Assembly: GCA_008729055.1 (NCBI GenBank)
Contig: SDUX01000005.1
Coordinates: forward strand, 3,121,018 to 3,185,017
DNA length: 64,000 nt
Reading direction: 5' to 3'
From: Pyropia haitanensis
Taxonomy: Eukaryota > Rhodophyta > Bangiophyceae > Bangiales > Bangiaceae
Position 1 is the first letter of the stretch. Each line of letters starts with the position of its first letter. The notes beneath the pieces were generated by a model. The model made no database searches and had not been told where the DNA came from. It saw only the letters and a list, made by a program, of their open reading frames with translations. Made by a program: the position numbers and the translations under genes. This document shows positions 11,805 through 22,025 of the stretch, in pieces.

Positions 11805-13289
11805 GGTGTGTAGGCGCCCTCAAAGAGCGGAGCGGTCACGCGCAAGGCGGGTGAGGGGCGGCAGCGACGGGTGGTGGGGGGAAAGGCGGGGAGGAGACGA
11901 GCAGAGGGGGGGGTAGGGAGCAACTATGGCCGGAGAGTTCTCGCTCAGCGTCCCTGGGGAGTGCACCACAGCCAGAGGGGAGAGAAAAGCGTACGCGGTA
12001 GGCAGGGGGAAAACGCGGGAGAAGGAAAAGAGGGTGGGCGGGACGGCCGACGCCGTACAGCAAGCCCAGCTACAGGCGCCCCCCCCCCGCCATCAGCCGG
12101 CACAGGACCGCGCCGTCGATGCGGTCGCGGTCAGCCGCCAGCGGCGCCGGCCGCCACACCGGCGCCATGGCAGTTGCGATGCCCCCTCCCCCCCCCCTCG
12201 CCCGCAGCGCTCGCCGGTGCTGAGGGTACGGGACCCCCACCCCCTCAGCGGGCGCGCCCACCCGTCTCGACGAGGATGACCGCCCCGGGGTGCCGAGAGT
12301 TGCCACCGCCACCACAGCCTCGCCGGCCGCGATAATCGACGCGCCCGTGCCGACGGCGCCCGCCGCGGGCGGGCGGTCGGACGGGCGGGCGGCAACCGGC
12401 GGCACTACGGCCCGTGCAGCTGGACGACGCCTCGGTCACGGGGTTAAACCCCGCCTTTTGGGAAGGCACCATGCAGCCGACAGCCGCACATGGGTCGGAC
12501 GAGCGCGGGGCGGGGACGAGCACCCCATCCCGCGGCCACAGCGCGGCCGGCAGCGGCGCGTACTGCACATCGCCTCGGCCCGTGCGCCGTGAGGCCCGTT
12601 CGCGACGTTTGCCACACGAACGGTACGTGTCTGCGAAAGCCCCTGAGTGTCCATGCGGTGAAATTATACACACTTTTTCATCTAACCACCCCAATGCATG
12701 GACTCTTCCGAGGACCAGATCTATTCCATGCTGATCCCGTCGGCGTGCAGGGATTGCAGCGCACATTCCTCCCTGTTCCCACACGTGACAACAACTCCGT
12801 GCTCGGCGGCGTCTGGCTACGTGGTTCACAATCAAGCAAAGGGGGACCGAAGGCCCCACGGCCGGGCACAAGCCTGGGCGGCAGGCGTCCTCATGGACGG
12901 GAAAGTGCCTGATGGGCCATCGGCAGCGTCAACACATCGCGGGGGGGTGGTGGTTGAGCGCCTCGCGCGGCACACTGGGGCATGGGAAGGCAAACGGCCG
13001 GACGTCGGCAGCTCGAATGCGGCCTGACGCTGGCGTGCCACTCCCAGAACGAGACGGCGCCCAGGCGTGGCAGTTGGACTTTGTGCCCCCCCACTCACGA
13101 CGCGGGCACCGGCCGTAGGGCGCGACCAATTGTGTAGAGTAATCTCCCAGGGGAAGGGCGCTGCTGTGACCGCCCGCCGCGCCCTCCCTCCCCGCCTTCC
13201 ACCGCGCCCGCCCTCCCCGTCTTCCACCGCCCCCTCCCACCCCGCGCCCACCCCCAACAGTGAAGAGTTCCCCAAGGAGCAGGGTGAGG
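11805..13289. other. Intergenic region between FkbM-like gene and MPP10
   Basis: Upstream of one minus-strand gene and downstream of the other. ORFs here (for example minus 12070-12405) lack recognisable motifs. It contains the sequence at 12619-12644 that recurs at 39840-39865 with 24 of 26 identical bases. Confidence 0.4.
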
Positions 13290-15428
13290 CTATCGCATGA
13301 ACTTGGCCGCCGACCCCATCGTCGCCTTGGACACTCCCCGTCCCTCTGCCTTGTCCTTTTTTCTCTGGATGTCGGCGGCAACGGTCTCTTGCATGCTGCG
13401 GAAGAAGGCGGCGCTGCTCGACGCGCGCGCCTTTTTCGGCTTGCCCGCCCCGCCGGGTCCGCCGCCGCCGTCGCCGCCGAGCCCGCCGCCGTCGCCGCGA
13501 CCGCGCTTGCGCCCCCCACCAGCGCCGCCGCCACCGCCCAGGACGTCGGCCCCAAACGCCACCGCCGGGTGGGCCTTCCCCCCCCCGCTCCCGCCGCCGC
13601 CCCCCGACCGCCGCTTCTTCCGCCGCCGTGCCGCGGCACGCTCCTCCTTGGTGCGCTCCCGCTCGCCTGCCGGCGCGGCGGCGGCGGGCTGGTGCACCTC
13701 TTGAGGCGCCAGGAGCGTCGCGTCCGAGACGCCCTCCGGCACAACATCCTCCGCGGCAATCGCGGGGAGCCCCGCCGCGACACTGTCGGGCCGACCGCCG
13801 TCCTCATCGGTGCGGGCCACCTCCTTGGGCGGCAGCCGCAGATTAGCCAGCAGGTCTAGCTTTCGCGACAGCGCCCGCCACTGTGCGTTGACCTCGGCCT
13901 GCTCGGGGGACTCGGTCACCGGTGGTGGCGCGGTGGCAACGCCCGAGCCACCGCCGTCGGCGGCGGCGGCGGCCGCTAGCCGCTCCCGACCAGCCACGTA
14001 CTCGGCGGCGTAGAGGTCGCCGAGGCCCTGGGTGGGCTTTTGTTGGGACACCTCGGCCGGCCCGTCGGGCGCCGCTGCCTCCCCCGCCGCGGCGGCCAGC
14101 GCCTCGGTCGGCCGCACCGGCACGGCCACGTCGTCCCAGTGGGCGTCGGCGATTCGGCGGCGGAGGAGCGCCTCAATGGCGGCGGTGGTGACGGTGGAGG
14201 GCGGCGCTGCGGGCCGACGGGCCACGTCGTGCTCCAGGTCTGCTGCCAGGAGGGAGTCTGCTGGCCGGTCCCGGGAGCCCACCTCCCCGCGCAGCTGCCA
14301 CGGCTTGGTCGCCACTGACGCGGCCTCCACGGCGGCAAGCTTGGCCGCCCGCGCCTCACGGGCGCGCGCCAGGGGCGTGCGCGCCGCCGCTGCCGCGGCC
14401 GCGTCGGCGTCCGAGTCAGAGGCGGACTCAAACGCCACGGCCCGCCGCCGCGCGCGCGCTGTGTCCGCGTCCACGTCGCTGCTGCTGCCGCTGCCGTCGC
14501 CGGCACTGTCGTCGATGGCGCTGCCGCCGTCGCTGGCACTGACGTCGATGCCACTACCGCTACCGTCGCTACCGCTGCCGTCGCTACCGCTTCCGCCATC
14601 GTCGCTGCCGCCGCCATTACCGCCACTGCCGTCGCTGTCGCCGCCGTCGCCGTCGCTGCCGCCGCCGTCACCGCCACTGCCGTCGCTGTCGCCACCGTCG
14701 CCGTCGCTGCCGTCGCTGCCGGCGCTGCCGTCGCCTTCATCGCTGCCACCACCCGCGGCGGCCGCCTTGCCCTCATCGGGTAACGGTGCCCAGGTGACCC
14801 CTCGCGCCTCATCGCCACGCTGCTGGGCGTCACGCTCGGCGCGCCGGGCAGCCGCCCGCCGAGTGAGTTCCTCTGCAACGAGCAGCTCATTGCGGAGCCA
14901 CCGTCCCAGCGGGCCAGAACGGAGCTCCAGTGCACGCCACAGCATCTCGTCGTCCACGTCGGGGCCGGTAGAGAGCTTGCACAGCGCCCCAATGGGCACG
15001 CCCCCCGCACGGCCACAGCTCCCGGTGGCGGCCACAGTGACTTCAGGCAGCAGCGCGTCCGAAGCGAGGCCTACGGCCACGGCTGACTGCTGCTCATACA
15101 GCTGCTTGGCCACGTCCCGACATCTGGGGGGGGCGGGCGGCCAGGAGGGGCGGCACCACGGCAACAGCACAAGAAAGTAGGCATACACGAGCAACCGCGT
15201 GTGGGCAGCATGGTCAGTACGGCATCAAGGTTGGAGGGAGCGCTTAGCCGCAGAGAAAGCACAAAAGCGTTAAACAAGGAAGCAGCGGCCAGAGACTGGA
15301 CGGTGGCTCGCGACGGCGGACGCCGACCGGACAGACAGAACGTACTGTGCAGCTAGGCTCGCAGATGGCTTGGAAAAGTGCGCGACGGTGATGCCCTTGA
15401 GAACAGTCGGTTCCACAGGTGGCGCCAT
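13290..15428 (-). CDS. MPP10: U3 small nucleolar ribonucleoprotein MPP10
   Basis: Component of the U3 snoRNP / small-subunit processome, needed for early 18S pre-rRNA processing in the nucleolus. Two exons: 15346-15428 (27 codons plus 2 bases, starting MAPPVEPTVLKGITV) and 13290-15123. The 222-bp intron has donor GTACGT and acceptor CAG, and the phases match, giving 638 residues. Family signatures: an N-terminal LYEQQ segment, then after a long acidic Ser/Gly/Asp linker KPWQLRGEV...RPADSLL, DLYAAEYV, and NAQWRALSRKLDLLANLRLPPK. A Lys/Arg-rich C-terminus follows (nucleolar character). The central linker is encoded by an imperfect GAC/GGC/AGC repeat (about 14500-14740). I chose the start by splice-phase agreement, because the second exon has no usable ATG at its 5' end. 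Confidence 0.88.
14500..14745. repeat. Coding minisatellite in MPP10 (acidic Ser/Gly/Asp repeat)
   Basis: Imperfect repeats of 6-24 bp of the CCGTCGCTGCCG type. On the minus strand they encode GSDGSDGDGG-like units in the acidic linker of MPP10. Length variation between strains is likely. Confidence 0.75.
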
Positions 15429-15656
15429 GGCTGACGCGCCCGCCCGGGGCAAGAGCGCACCACGGCCGAGGGGTGTGACTTGTGTTTGCCGTTGGTCTAC
15501 ACTCGCACGAAGCTTGCCGGTACGCCGGCGGCGCCCGCGCTCAAACGGTGCTGAAAGATTGAAGCCGGTTTGAAGCGGCAGGCGCTCGAGCCGTCTTCCA
15601 CAAAGTTTTCACTTACCTTGCTGTGTCATCCTAAGTCCGCCAGGAATCCCACAGCA

Positions 15657-15802
15657 GGCCACGTCTTGGCGACAGAACACGGGCGTGTCTCAGACACAAG
15701 ACACGGGCAGATAGCTCTGCGATTGGTCGAAGCACGGCACGTGGTGCGGGCATTCTTCGCGAACACCTTCCGAGATATGAGAAAAATACGCGGACACATT
15801 AG
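15657..15802 (+). repeat. Dispersed ~146-bp repeat, copy A
   Basis: Begins GGCCACGTCTTGGCGAC. It is homologous along its whole length to 18554-18699, with 71 consecutive identical bases (15675-15745 = 18572-18642). It includes the near-palindrome GTGTCTCAGACAC. No protein domain is recognisable, and the copies do not abut a transposase. Confidence 0.85.
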
Positions 15803-16080
15803 GGCGTATCTTGACGACATCTGGAAAGTGTCTGCGAATGCACAAAACACAGGCTGTAATTCCGTGGGCGCACGCAGCCAGACACGCCCTGTCTTGACGA
15901 CTGGACAACGTGCACGAGCAATCGTTGGTGACTGGGGGATACGACGGCGAGGGGTGGGCTACCTTCTTGCACACCACACGATTGTGCGAGGAGAGACGGC
16001 GTGCCTGGAGGCTCGGAGAGCCCCGAAGAGGTTCTCTCGTCTGCCCTTGCGGATCTTGTTTTGCGGCGACGGCGTGTTTT

Positions 16081-16119
16081 TTTGTGGTCGGAAAAACACA
16101 CTGCATTTCCGACCACAAA
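16081..16119. repeat. Perfect 14-bp stem, 11-nt loop hairpin
   Basis: TTTGTGGTCGGAAA (16081-16094) is the exact reverse complement of TTTCCGACCACAAA (16106-16119). It lies between the two inverted copies of the ~150-bp repeat. Confidence 0.85.
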
Positions 16120-16142
16120 CGAGGCATGTCTGCAACTCGTTT

Positions 16143-16298
16143 TACTTGAAACTGTCTGAGTAAGTTCTTGTGCCCCAGACGCCCGGCTCATCGAGTGCGC
16201 GAAGCATGTTTCCTCTTCTAACCAATAGGAAAGCTCTCTGCCTCTGTTCTTTGTCTGAGACACGCCCGAGTTCCGCCGTCAAGACGTGCTCTAAGAGG
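16143..16298 (-). repeat. Dispersed ~150-bp repeat, diverged copy C (inverted)
   Basis: Read on the minus strand it begins CACGTCTTGACGGCGGAACT and continues CGGGCGTGTCTCAGACA, then follows the order of copies A and B with many substitutions, ending ACTTACTCAGACAGTTT. With copy A it forms a head-to-head inverted pair about 340 bp apart, with a perfect 14-bp hairpin (16081-16119) between them. Confidence 0.7.
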
Positions 16299-17593
16299 AG
16301 CGCGCGTGGATGCTGTGGACCGGCGGCGGTGGCCGCAGGAAACCGCGGCGATGGCCCACCATCGCCGTTGAGTGACTGTGCATTGCACTCGTCGTGGGCA
16401 CTCGCAACCTGCCGTCGCTGCAAAGCTGTTCGCCCTTTGCATCTTCGTATCATTTTACCGACGTGCATAGGCTACTTATGATTTAACACCAACAAGTGCG
16501 TGCTTAGCCGTCAAGACGATCGCTGCGATGAGATGGTGCAAACCAGGGGTTGTCAAGCGTACTTCTTTTTGCTCTGCATATCGGGGGCTCTTCCGCGCAC
16601 GCAACTGATCTTTTTACGGGTCCGTCAGGACCAAAAAAGGCGTGCTTTGCGCCTACGTCACCCGCCCATTGCGACTGCCGCGACCGCCGCGATGTGTGCG
16701 TCGTGTGGGCGCACGCCGCGGCCGACGGCGGCATGCGCAGAGCTGGACAGAGTCATTGTGCCACGGCCTACGGCGTTTGAGTCATTTGGCTGTATCATCA
16801 CTTCCAGTTCTCATATATACAAATGAAAGTACCAGATCGGTTGCTCTTTTGTGGTTGCTACTTGCCTTATTCATGTAGTTATTCGGGTTACTTTTTTGTG
16901 ATCGCGCCTCAGCAAGGGCGCGAAGTGGGCGTGATTGGGCGTTGTCGGGCGTGACACATCCTCACGCCCCGCATTTTGGGGCGCGAAACACAAGCCTACT
17001 CAGCAGACAGGAACACTTGTCTGGCTGCCGTCAAGATGTGGCCTCACTCAATGACACGTGTTCTGAAGGGCCTGGCCAGACACCGTCTCACACTTCGTTG
17101 GCGGCACCATGCTGTATCCCCCTCTCAACCGCAACCACGCGCACACCCCAACTCATGCACGACCACAGCTTTCCGGCTGGTTCGTGCTGTGTGCGTTGGT
17201 GCGCCGCCGCGACCGACTCGCTCGAGTGAAGGGTGTCCCCGCCGTTCGCTTCAAAATTTCTGATTGCCAGCACATGGCCTTGTCTTGGCGAGGCCTTTTC
17301 TTGGCGAGGCATCGAGCCACTTGGCGAGCCGTTATGGGATGCGTTGTGCTGGCCACCGGCAAACCCTTCGTGGCCCGTTGCTGAACACACACAGGCGCCG
17401 GGCGATTCATCCGGGGTTCCACAGGGGGCGGCCAACAAACTATATCGCTGATCCCCTCCACCATTCAACGCTACACTGGACACTCTCCTCGCTGCCTCCT
17501 TCCTCCATTGTGCTGGGCCTTTTCCGCCTACTTCGAGTAGGTGCACCTACTCTCTTGTTCTTTCCGCTCGCCACCTCCCCATCACCGATCGTC

Positions 17594-18553
17594 ATGGGCA
17601 ACGTCGCCGGTGATCCCCCCTGCGTGACGGTGCGCCCGTTTCGGGTATCACCCCCCGAAGCCGCCGCCGCTGACACAGCTGCAGCGGTAGCCCTCTTCCG
17701 CGGTGGCATGGCCGACGTTGCCGCGGGCGGGGAGGCGGCGGGCATGAACGCGGAAGACGCGGCGCTGCTGGGCGCCGCTGTCCGGCGCTGGGCGGAAGCC
17801 ACCGCCACGACCGACCTCGCTGACATCCGCGCTTCCTATGCGCTGCCGCCGCCGCCGTCGACTCCGAAGGAGGTGGACGGAGAAGCCACAGGGGCGGCAT
17901 TGGAGGGGGGGGAGGGGCAGCGGTCATCACCGCCACCGTCGTCGTCCTCACCTCATGGCTACTTTTTTCTCGCCGTCGACGTCTCTTCGGGGAGGGTGCT
18001 GGGGTGTGTCGGCGGTAAGCCGCCAAAGGCGGTCGCCTGTCAGCCCGCTGGCGCGGCGCGCGCAGAGGTCAACAGCACTGGTGGCAGCGGCGATGATGCG
18101 TATGGGAACGGTGGCCCGCCCGCGGCCGCCCCCACTCCGGACGGCACGGGCGGAGGCGCCAGTGCAGGCGCTGGTGCCCCCAGTGGGGGCGGTGCCTGCA
18201 ATGACCAAGCTGACAGAGGTACCGACGGCGGCGGTGGCAAAGGCGCCCAGCCGCCTCCACCGCAGCTCTCTGTGGAGCTGGTGCGCATGGCGGTCGCAAC
18301 AGATGCGCGCCGCCAGGGAGTTGGCCGCGCTCTGGTCGCCGCCCTTCACGCTGCTGTGACTTCTGACGGAGTGGGTCGCGTGCATCTGTCCACGCTGTCG
18401 ACTATGGTGTCAGCAATGCACCTATACGCCGCAACAGGCTACAAGGAGACCTCTCGGGTGCCGCTGTCGCAGGCCGAGTCGGGCTTGGAAGTGCCATCAT
18501 CAGTGGTGCGCCTGGTGTGGGAGGGGACGTCGGGGGAGGGGATTGAACCTTGA
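17594..18553 (+). CDS. GNAT-family N-acetyltransferase
   Basis: A 319-residue protein from the ATG at 17594 (MGNVAGDPPCVTVRPFRVSP). The frame is open upstream but has no better start. The N-terminus (VTVRPFR...ALFRGGMADV) and YFFLAVDVSSGRVLGCVGG match the first strands and helices of GNAT folds. The acetyl-CoA loop motif is LVRMAVATDARRQGVGRALV at about residues 230-250 (Q/RxxGxG/A), followed by VHLSTLSTMVSAMHLYAATGYKE, typical of motif B. The arrangement is closest to the NAT8/camello-like group, though no membrane anchor is evident. A Gly/Ala/Pro-rich insertion (about residues 140-220) splits the fold between strands. The substrate cannot be predicted. The stop codon is followed directly, with no spacer, by repeat copy B. 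Confidence 0.7.
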   Translation: MGNVAGDPPCVTVRPFRVSPPEAAAADTAAAVALFRGGMADVAAGGEAAGMNAEDAALLGAAVRRWAEATATTDLADIRASYALPPPPSTPKEVDGEATGAALEGGEGQRSSPPPSSSSPHGYFFLAVDVSSGRVLGCVGGKPPKAVACQPAGAARAEVNSTGGSGDDAYGNGGPPAAAPTPDGTGGGASAGAGAPSGGGACNDQADRGTDGGGGKGAQPPPPQLSVELVRMAVATDARRQGVGRALVAALHAAVTSDGVGRVHLSTLSTMVSAMHLYAATGYKETSRVPLSQAESGLEVPSSVVRLVWEGTSGEGIEP

Positions 18554-18699
18554 GGCCATGTCTTGGCGGCCGAACACGGGCGTGTCTCAGACACAAGACA
18601 CGGGCAGATAGCTCTGCGATTGGTCGAAGCACGGCACGTGGTTCGGGCGCACTTCGCAAACACCGTCAAAGACACGAGAAAGTTACTCAGACACATTAA
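18554..18699 (+). repeat. Dispersed ~146-bp repeat, copy B, abutting the GNAT stop codon
   Basis: Begins GGCCATGTCTTGGCGGC on the base after the TGA of the acetyltransferase and ends near ACTCAGACACATTA. It shares a 71-base identical core with copy A. It therefore forms the start of the GNAT 3' UTR. Confidence 0.85.
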
Positions 18700-19592
18700 A
18701 GTTGAACAGAGTTGCAGACACGCTTCACGAGAGTGCGGAATAAAACCGTGTTTTTTCGCGTACTCTCGGACACGCCATCTGCACCCAAACACAATGGACC
18801 TGCCGTTCGCATCAGTCATACTTGTAGAACCTTTCGTCAACTACAAGTGGGATCTTTTATGGATCGACGCCATGTGTGCGAGTAATTCGCCTCGTCAGAC
18901 AGTCAGCGCTGCCGTCCCGACAGCAGAGTGCGTCCGCCACACCCCCTCCCATTCCTGACCAGTGGTAACGTTGGCAGTCTTATCTGCGCCGGTCGCGCTT
19001 CTTCCTGTGCTCTGTAGTTCTTCCTCGCGCCTTCTTCCTCTGCTCTGTCGTTCTTCCCCGCGCCTTCGTTATCCGTTGCCTGCGCCATTTCCTTCTCGCC
19101 TCTTCCTTCATATTGTTTTTGTCCCACTCAAGTTCATCTCAGTTGGCGCGCGAACCTCGTCTGGCCCCGTTCCGTGCGGCGTGCAACCAGAGTACCCGCG
19201 AGCGTCAAGGCTTCGTCCCGCGACAGCGGCGGCCCTTCCCCTTCTCCTCCCCTCCCCCTGGAGACTGTGGAAACTTTTTTCGGGTGGGCGTCATTCTTTG
19301 CCGCGACTGCGCCAGCTTGGATACCGTTTCCCTGGCGCGTACTGTCTGTTGCCGCAACTGTGCGCCTCCCCGTCGTTCCAGCAGCTATGTTGCACGCAGG
19401 ACGCTCTGGCTTTTGTACGTTGAATGCTCCTGCTTTCGGTGTTGTGCTACCCTCCTCTGCGCCTGGCTGACGAACCGACGATGCTCGTGTCTCGTTGCGC
19501 GCCCTTGTTGTTTTCTTGTTTTCAGGTGTGACTAGCGTCTGCTACAGCGTCCGGGTTTGTCGCTTGCGGGCGGGCTCTCCTGCAAGTAGCGG
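18700..19592. other. Intergenic, pyrimidine-rich; 33-bp tandem duplication
   Basis: No gene seen. A 33-bp unit (CTTCTTCCTNTGCTCTGTNG...) is duplicated in tandem at 18998-19063. The pyrimidine-rich plus strand suggests leader or promoter DNA for the UBAC2-like gene. Confidence 0.45.
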
Positions 19593-20646
19593 ATGGGGGT
19601 GGGTGACCCGCCCCGCTCGGGTTTCTTTGTGATTACTGTGCGTTTTGCTAATGGTCCTCTTTGTCTCTTCCCACTCTTCTTGGACTGCCTGGATTCTCTT
19701 ACGCCCTTGCGCCCCTCTTCTTTTGAGCTCTTTTCTGATGGCGTCCGTTCCTCAAAGCAGTTCACGCGCGGGCCACGCAGGCGTTCCTTATCGCGGTGGC
19801 GGCCACGACGCTCGTCCCCCCCCTGTTTTCTTCCCGCGCCGGCACGCTTCCCCCGGTCCCCCTGTCGTTCCCGCCCACCCCTTCGCTCGTGGTATCAGCG
19901 GTCACCCATGGACTGACGTTCACCACGCCCGCATCACTTGTGGCGGGCTGCCTTTTCTTGTACGGCACCCGCCACGTGGAGCGGCTGGCGTCGACGGGGG
20001 TGCACGCACGGCGGCTGGCAGCTGCCGTCGCCCTCTACGCGGCCTACACGCTGGTCGCGGGCGCCGCCGGGGTGGCTGTCTTGCCTGGTCCATGGGGTGT
20101 GATGGGCGTCCTTGGCCTGGACGCGGCGATTGAGGTGCCTCCACTGTCGGGGGGGCCACCCCGGGGGTGGGGGTGGGCGACACGGGCGTGATGGTCGGCC
20201 TTGCAGCCCTGGCTCTGCTGTCGGGAGGTCGTGGAGGGTGCGCCGCCGCGTTTGGCGCACTGCTCGTGGGCGTCGTGCTGCGGCTGCGGCGGGGCGGGTC
20301 AGCGCTGCGGTCACCACCACGGGTGCCTCCGCTGGCGGAGGAGACCAGCCCGCTGCGGGGTGGCGGGGTGGGGCCGGCGGATGCCGCCGGTGACACTGCA
20401 GCCGCCGTCGCAGGCGACGGGCCGGGGTTAGTCGGTAGGAGCAGTGTGAGCAACGGTCGCCATGGGAGGGGTGACGGTGCCGAGCTCGAGGAGCGCACCG
20501 GGGGGGACGAGGAGGAAGACCCGGCTGACGAGGGCGTCGCGGCACTGGCGGCGATGGGATTTTCGGTAGAGCGGTCACGGGAGGCTCTGGCGGCGGCGGG
20601 CGGGGACGCACAGACGGCGGCCGAGATGCTGTTGGCCGGGGGATAG
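19593..20646 (+). CDS. UBAC2-like rhomboid pseudoprotease with C-terminal UBA domain (one frame break)
   Basis: Polytopic ER-type membrane protein of the derlin/rhomboid-like UBAC2 group, which links ER-associated degradation factors to ubiquitin. The rhomboid-like part runs from VHARATQAFLIAVAATTLVPP through LVVSAVTHGLTFTTPASLVAGCLFLYGTRHVERL to the LLSGG...FGALLVGVVLR segment. The C-terminal 40 residues are a UBA domain (DEGVAALAAMGFSVERSREALAAAGGDA). No rhomboid Ser/His catalytic motifs are seen. The frame breaks at a 7-G run (about 20144-20150); one added base gives LSGGATPGVGVGDTGVMVGLAAL. The 5' end is tentative: ATG 19593, exon to 19620, intron 19621-19760 (GT..CAG), phase-compatible. 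The alternative ATG at 19738 is out of frame. Confidence 0.65.
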
Positions 20647-20933
20647 GTTGCGTCCCGACGGGACGCGGAACGCTCTGTGTCCCCGTTTCTGTGCTTGTAT
20701 TGTTCGCTGGCCCCCATCCAACACGTGGCATGGTCAGCACATTGTAATTGACATGCGTCGTCTTATCACATTTGGGGACATCTGGTGCGAGCTCTGCGTG
20801 GAGCTCTTGCCCCAGCAGCGAGTGCCCTACCGCTCGCACGCACCGCTCGCCGATGGATACTGTGCTGCTACCCCCTCTTTGTTCTCGCACCAGCCGGCAG
20901 CCGGCCTCTCCCTCTTGTCCGCGCTACCGTATC

Positions 20934-21983
20934 ATGGCATTCCTCGTCCCCTCCCCGATCGGTGCCCATTCTTGGACACGCATCTCTCGCGCCATTGACG
21001 TGGGCCCGCCTCCTATCGCCAACTGCCCACCCTGCCGACAGCTTGTTCCGTTCGTCGAGGCGGCGCAGCAGTCTCTGTCGTCTCCTCCAGACGGGCGTCC
21101 CGCACCAACTGCCCCCGCCACCCTATCCGACCTGCTGGCGGTGTCAGTTGGCCACCCGGGCGTTGTACCCGCGGCGGGCAGCCCGCTGGCGACCCTCTTG
21201 AACGCTCGTACACGCCTGGGGGGCGGCACCCGCCTTGTGTGCGTGTATGCGGGTGGGGAGGGTGACGTTCCTGGTGACGCCAGCAGCTCCGGCAGTGCCA
21301 AGAGCACCAGGGATGCCGTGCCTCCGCCACAGCCGCCATCCTCTGGCAAGGAAGCCTTCTCGACGACCGCCTTCCACTCGGCCACCAATCTGGGGGGTGT
21401 GCCGTCCCTTCTAGTCGCTGCTGATATAGACGGACCTGGGGTCTGGGGTGGCTACAACCCTGTCGGATGGGACTCTCGCGACGACTATCGCGACTCTCTG
21501 ACCGCCTTTTTGTTCCGCGAGCCGCCTGCGGGCAGCGCCGAGGCTGCGGCGGGGGCTGCCGCGGTGGCCGAGGCTTCAGCCATTGCAGCAGCAGAAGCGG
21601 AAAATCGTGCCAGGTTGGAGACGCCGGCGCCAGCCGCGGTGTGGGATGGCGGTGATGGGTCCATCCTGGTAGCTGAAAAGGTGGGCGGCAGCGGCGCTGC
21701 AGTCTTTGATTTTGCCGATTGGGCAGTGCGTTGGGGGAGTGACGCCCTTTCCATGCCCATGAACGACGCCAAGGGCCTTCCCTTGGACCGCGCAGTATCA
21801 GTGCTAGGCACCCAGTACGGCGCGCTGCCGGGCGGCGGTCGCTCGGTTTTTGGAGAGGGGCGCTCGTCCGTGTCTGTCCGCGCATTGCGCGTTTTTGTCA
21901 GCGAGCAGTGGGCACCAAAGCAGGTGGGAGAGGTGGAGAAGAAGTCCAAGGGTGGCGGACTGTTTGGATGGTTTGGTCGATAA
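20934..21983 (+). CDS. TLDc-like domain protein
   Basis: A 349-residue protein from the ATG at 20934 (MAFLVPSPIGAHSWTRI); an earlier in-frame ATG at 20853 is possible. The segment RLVCVYAGGEG...LLVAADIDGPGVWGGYNPVGW followed by RDSLTAFLFRE (about residues 100-200) resembles the TLDc pattern, in which a Gly-Gly-Tyr strand precedes a W and a FLF strand. An Ala-rich helix follows, then VFDFADWAVRWG. The tail is Lys/Gly-rich (KKSKGGGLFGWFGR). TLDc proteins are linked to oxidative-stress protection and V-ATPase binding, but the divergence here makes function uncertain. It is convergent with the next gene; only 42 bp separate the stop codons. Confidence 0.5.
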   Translation: MAFLVPSPIGAHSWTRISRAIDVGPPPIANCPPCRQLVPFVEAAQQSLSSPPDGRPAPTAPATLSDLLAVSVGHPGVVPAAGSPLATLLNARTRLGGGTRLVCVYAGGEGDVPGDASSSGSAKSTRDAVPPPQPPSSGKEAFSTTAFHSATNLGGVPSLLVAADIDGPGVWGGYNPVGWDSRDDYRDSLTAFLFREPPAGSAEAAAGAAAVAEASAIAAAEAENRARLETPAPAAVWDGGDGSILVAEKVGGSGAAVFDFADWAVRWGSDALSMPMNDAKGLPLDRAVSVLGTQYGALPGGGRSVFGEGRSSVSVRALRVFVSEQWAPKQVGEVEKKSKGGGLFGWFGR

Positions 21984-22025
21984 CTGCGCAAACGAAGGCG
22001 GAGGGCGGTCCGTTTATAGCACACG

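Larger units (their letters stand above)
15429..17593. other. Gene-poor zone with repeat-family copies
   Basis: Apart from the repeats listed separately there are only short ORFs without domains. Further stand-alone matches to the repeat's terminal motif GTCTTGRCGRC occur at about 15892 (+), 16506-16520 (-), 17025-17045 (-) and 17278 (+). The last ~150 bp is pyrimidine-rich and is probably the GNAT gene's 5' leader. Confidence 0.45.

Noticed and set aside
12935..13025. tRNA-like stretch (GGTGGTTGAGCGCC ... GCAGCTCGAATGC)
   Set aside because: Weak A- and B-box resemblance, but no acceptor or anticodon stem could be folded by eye.
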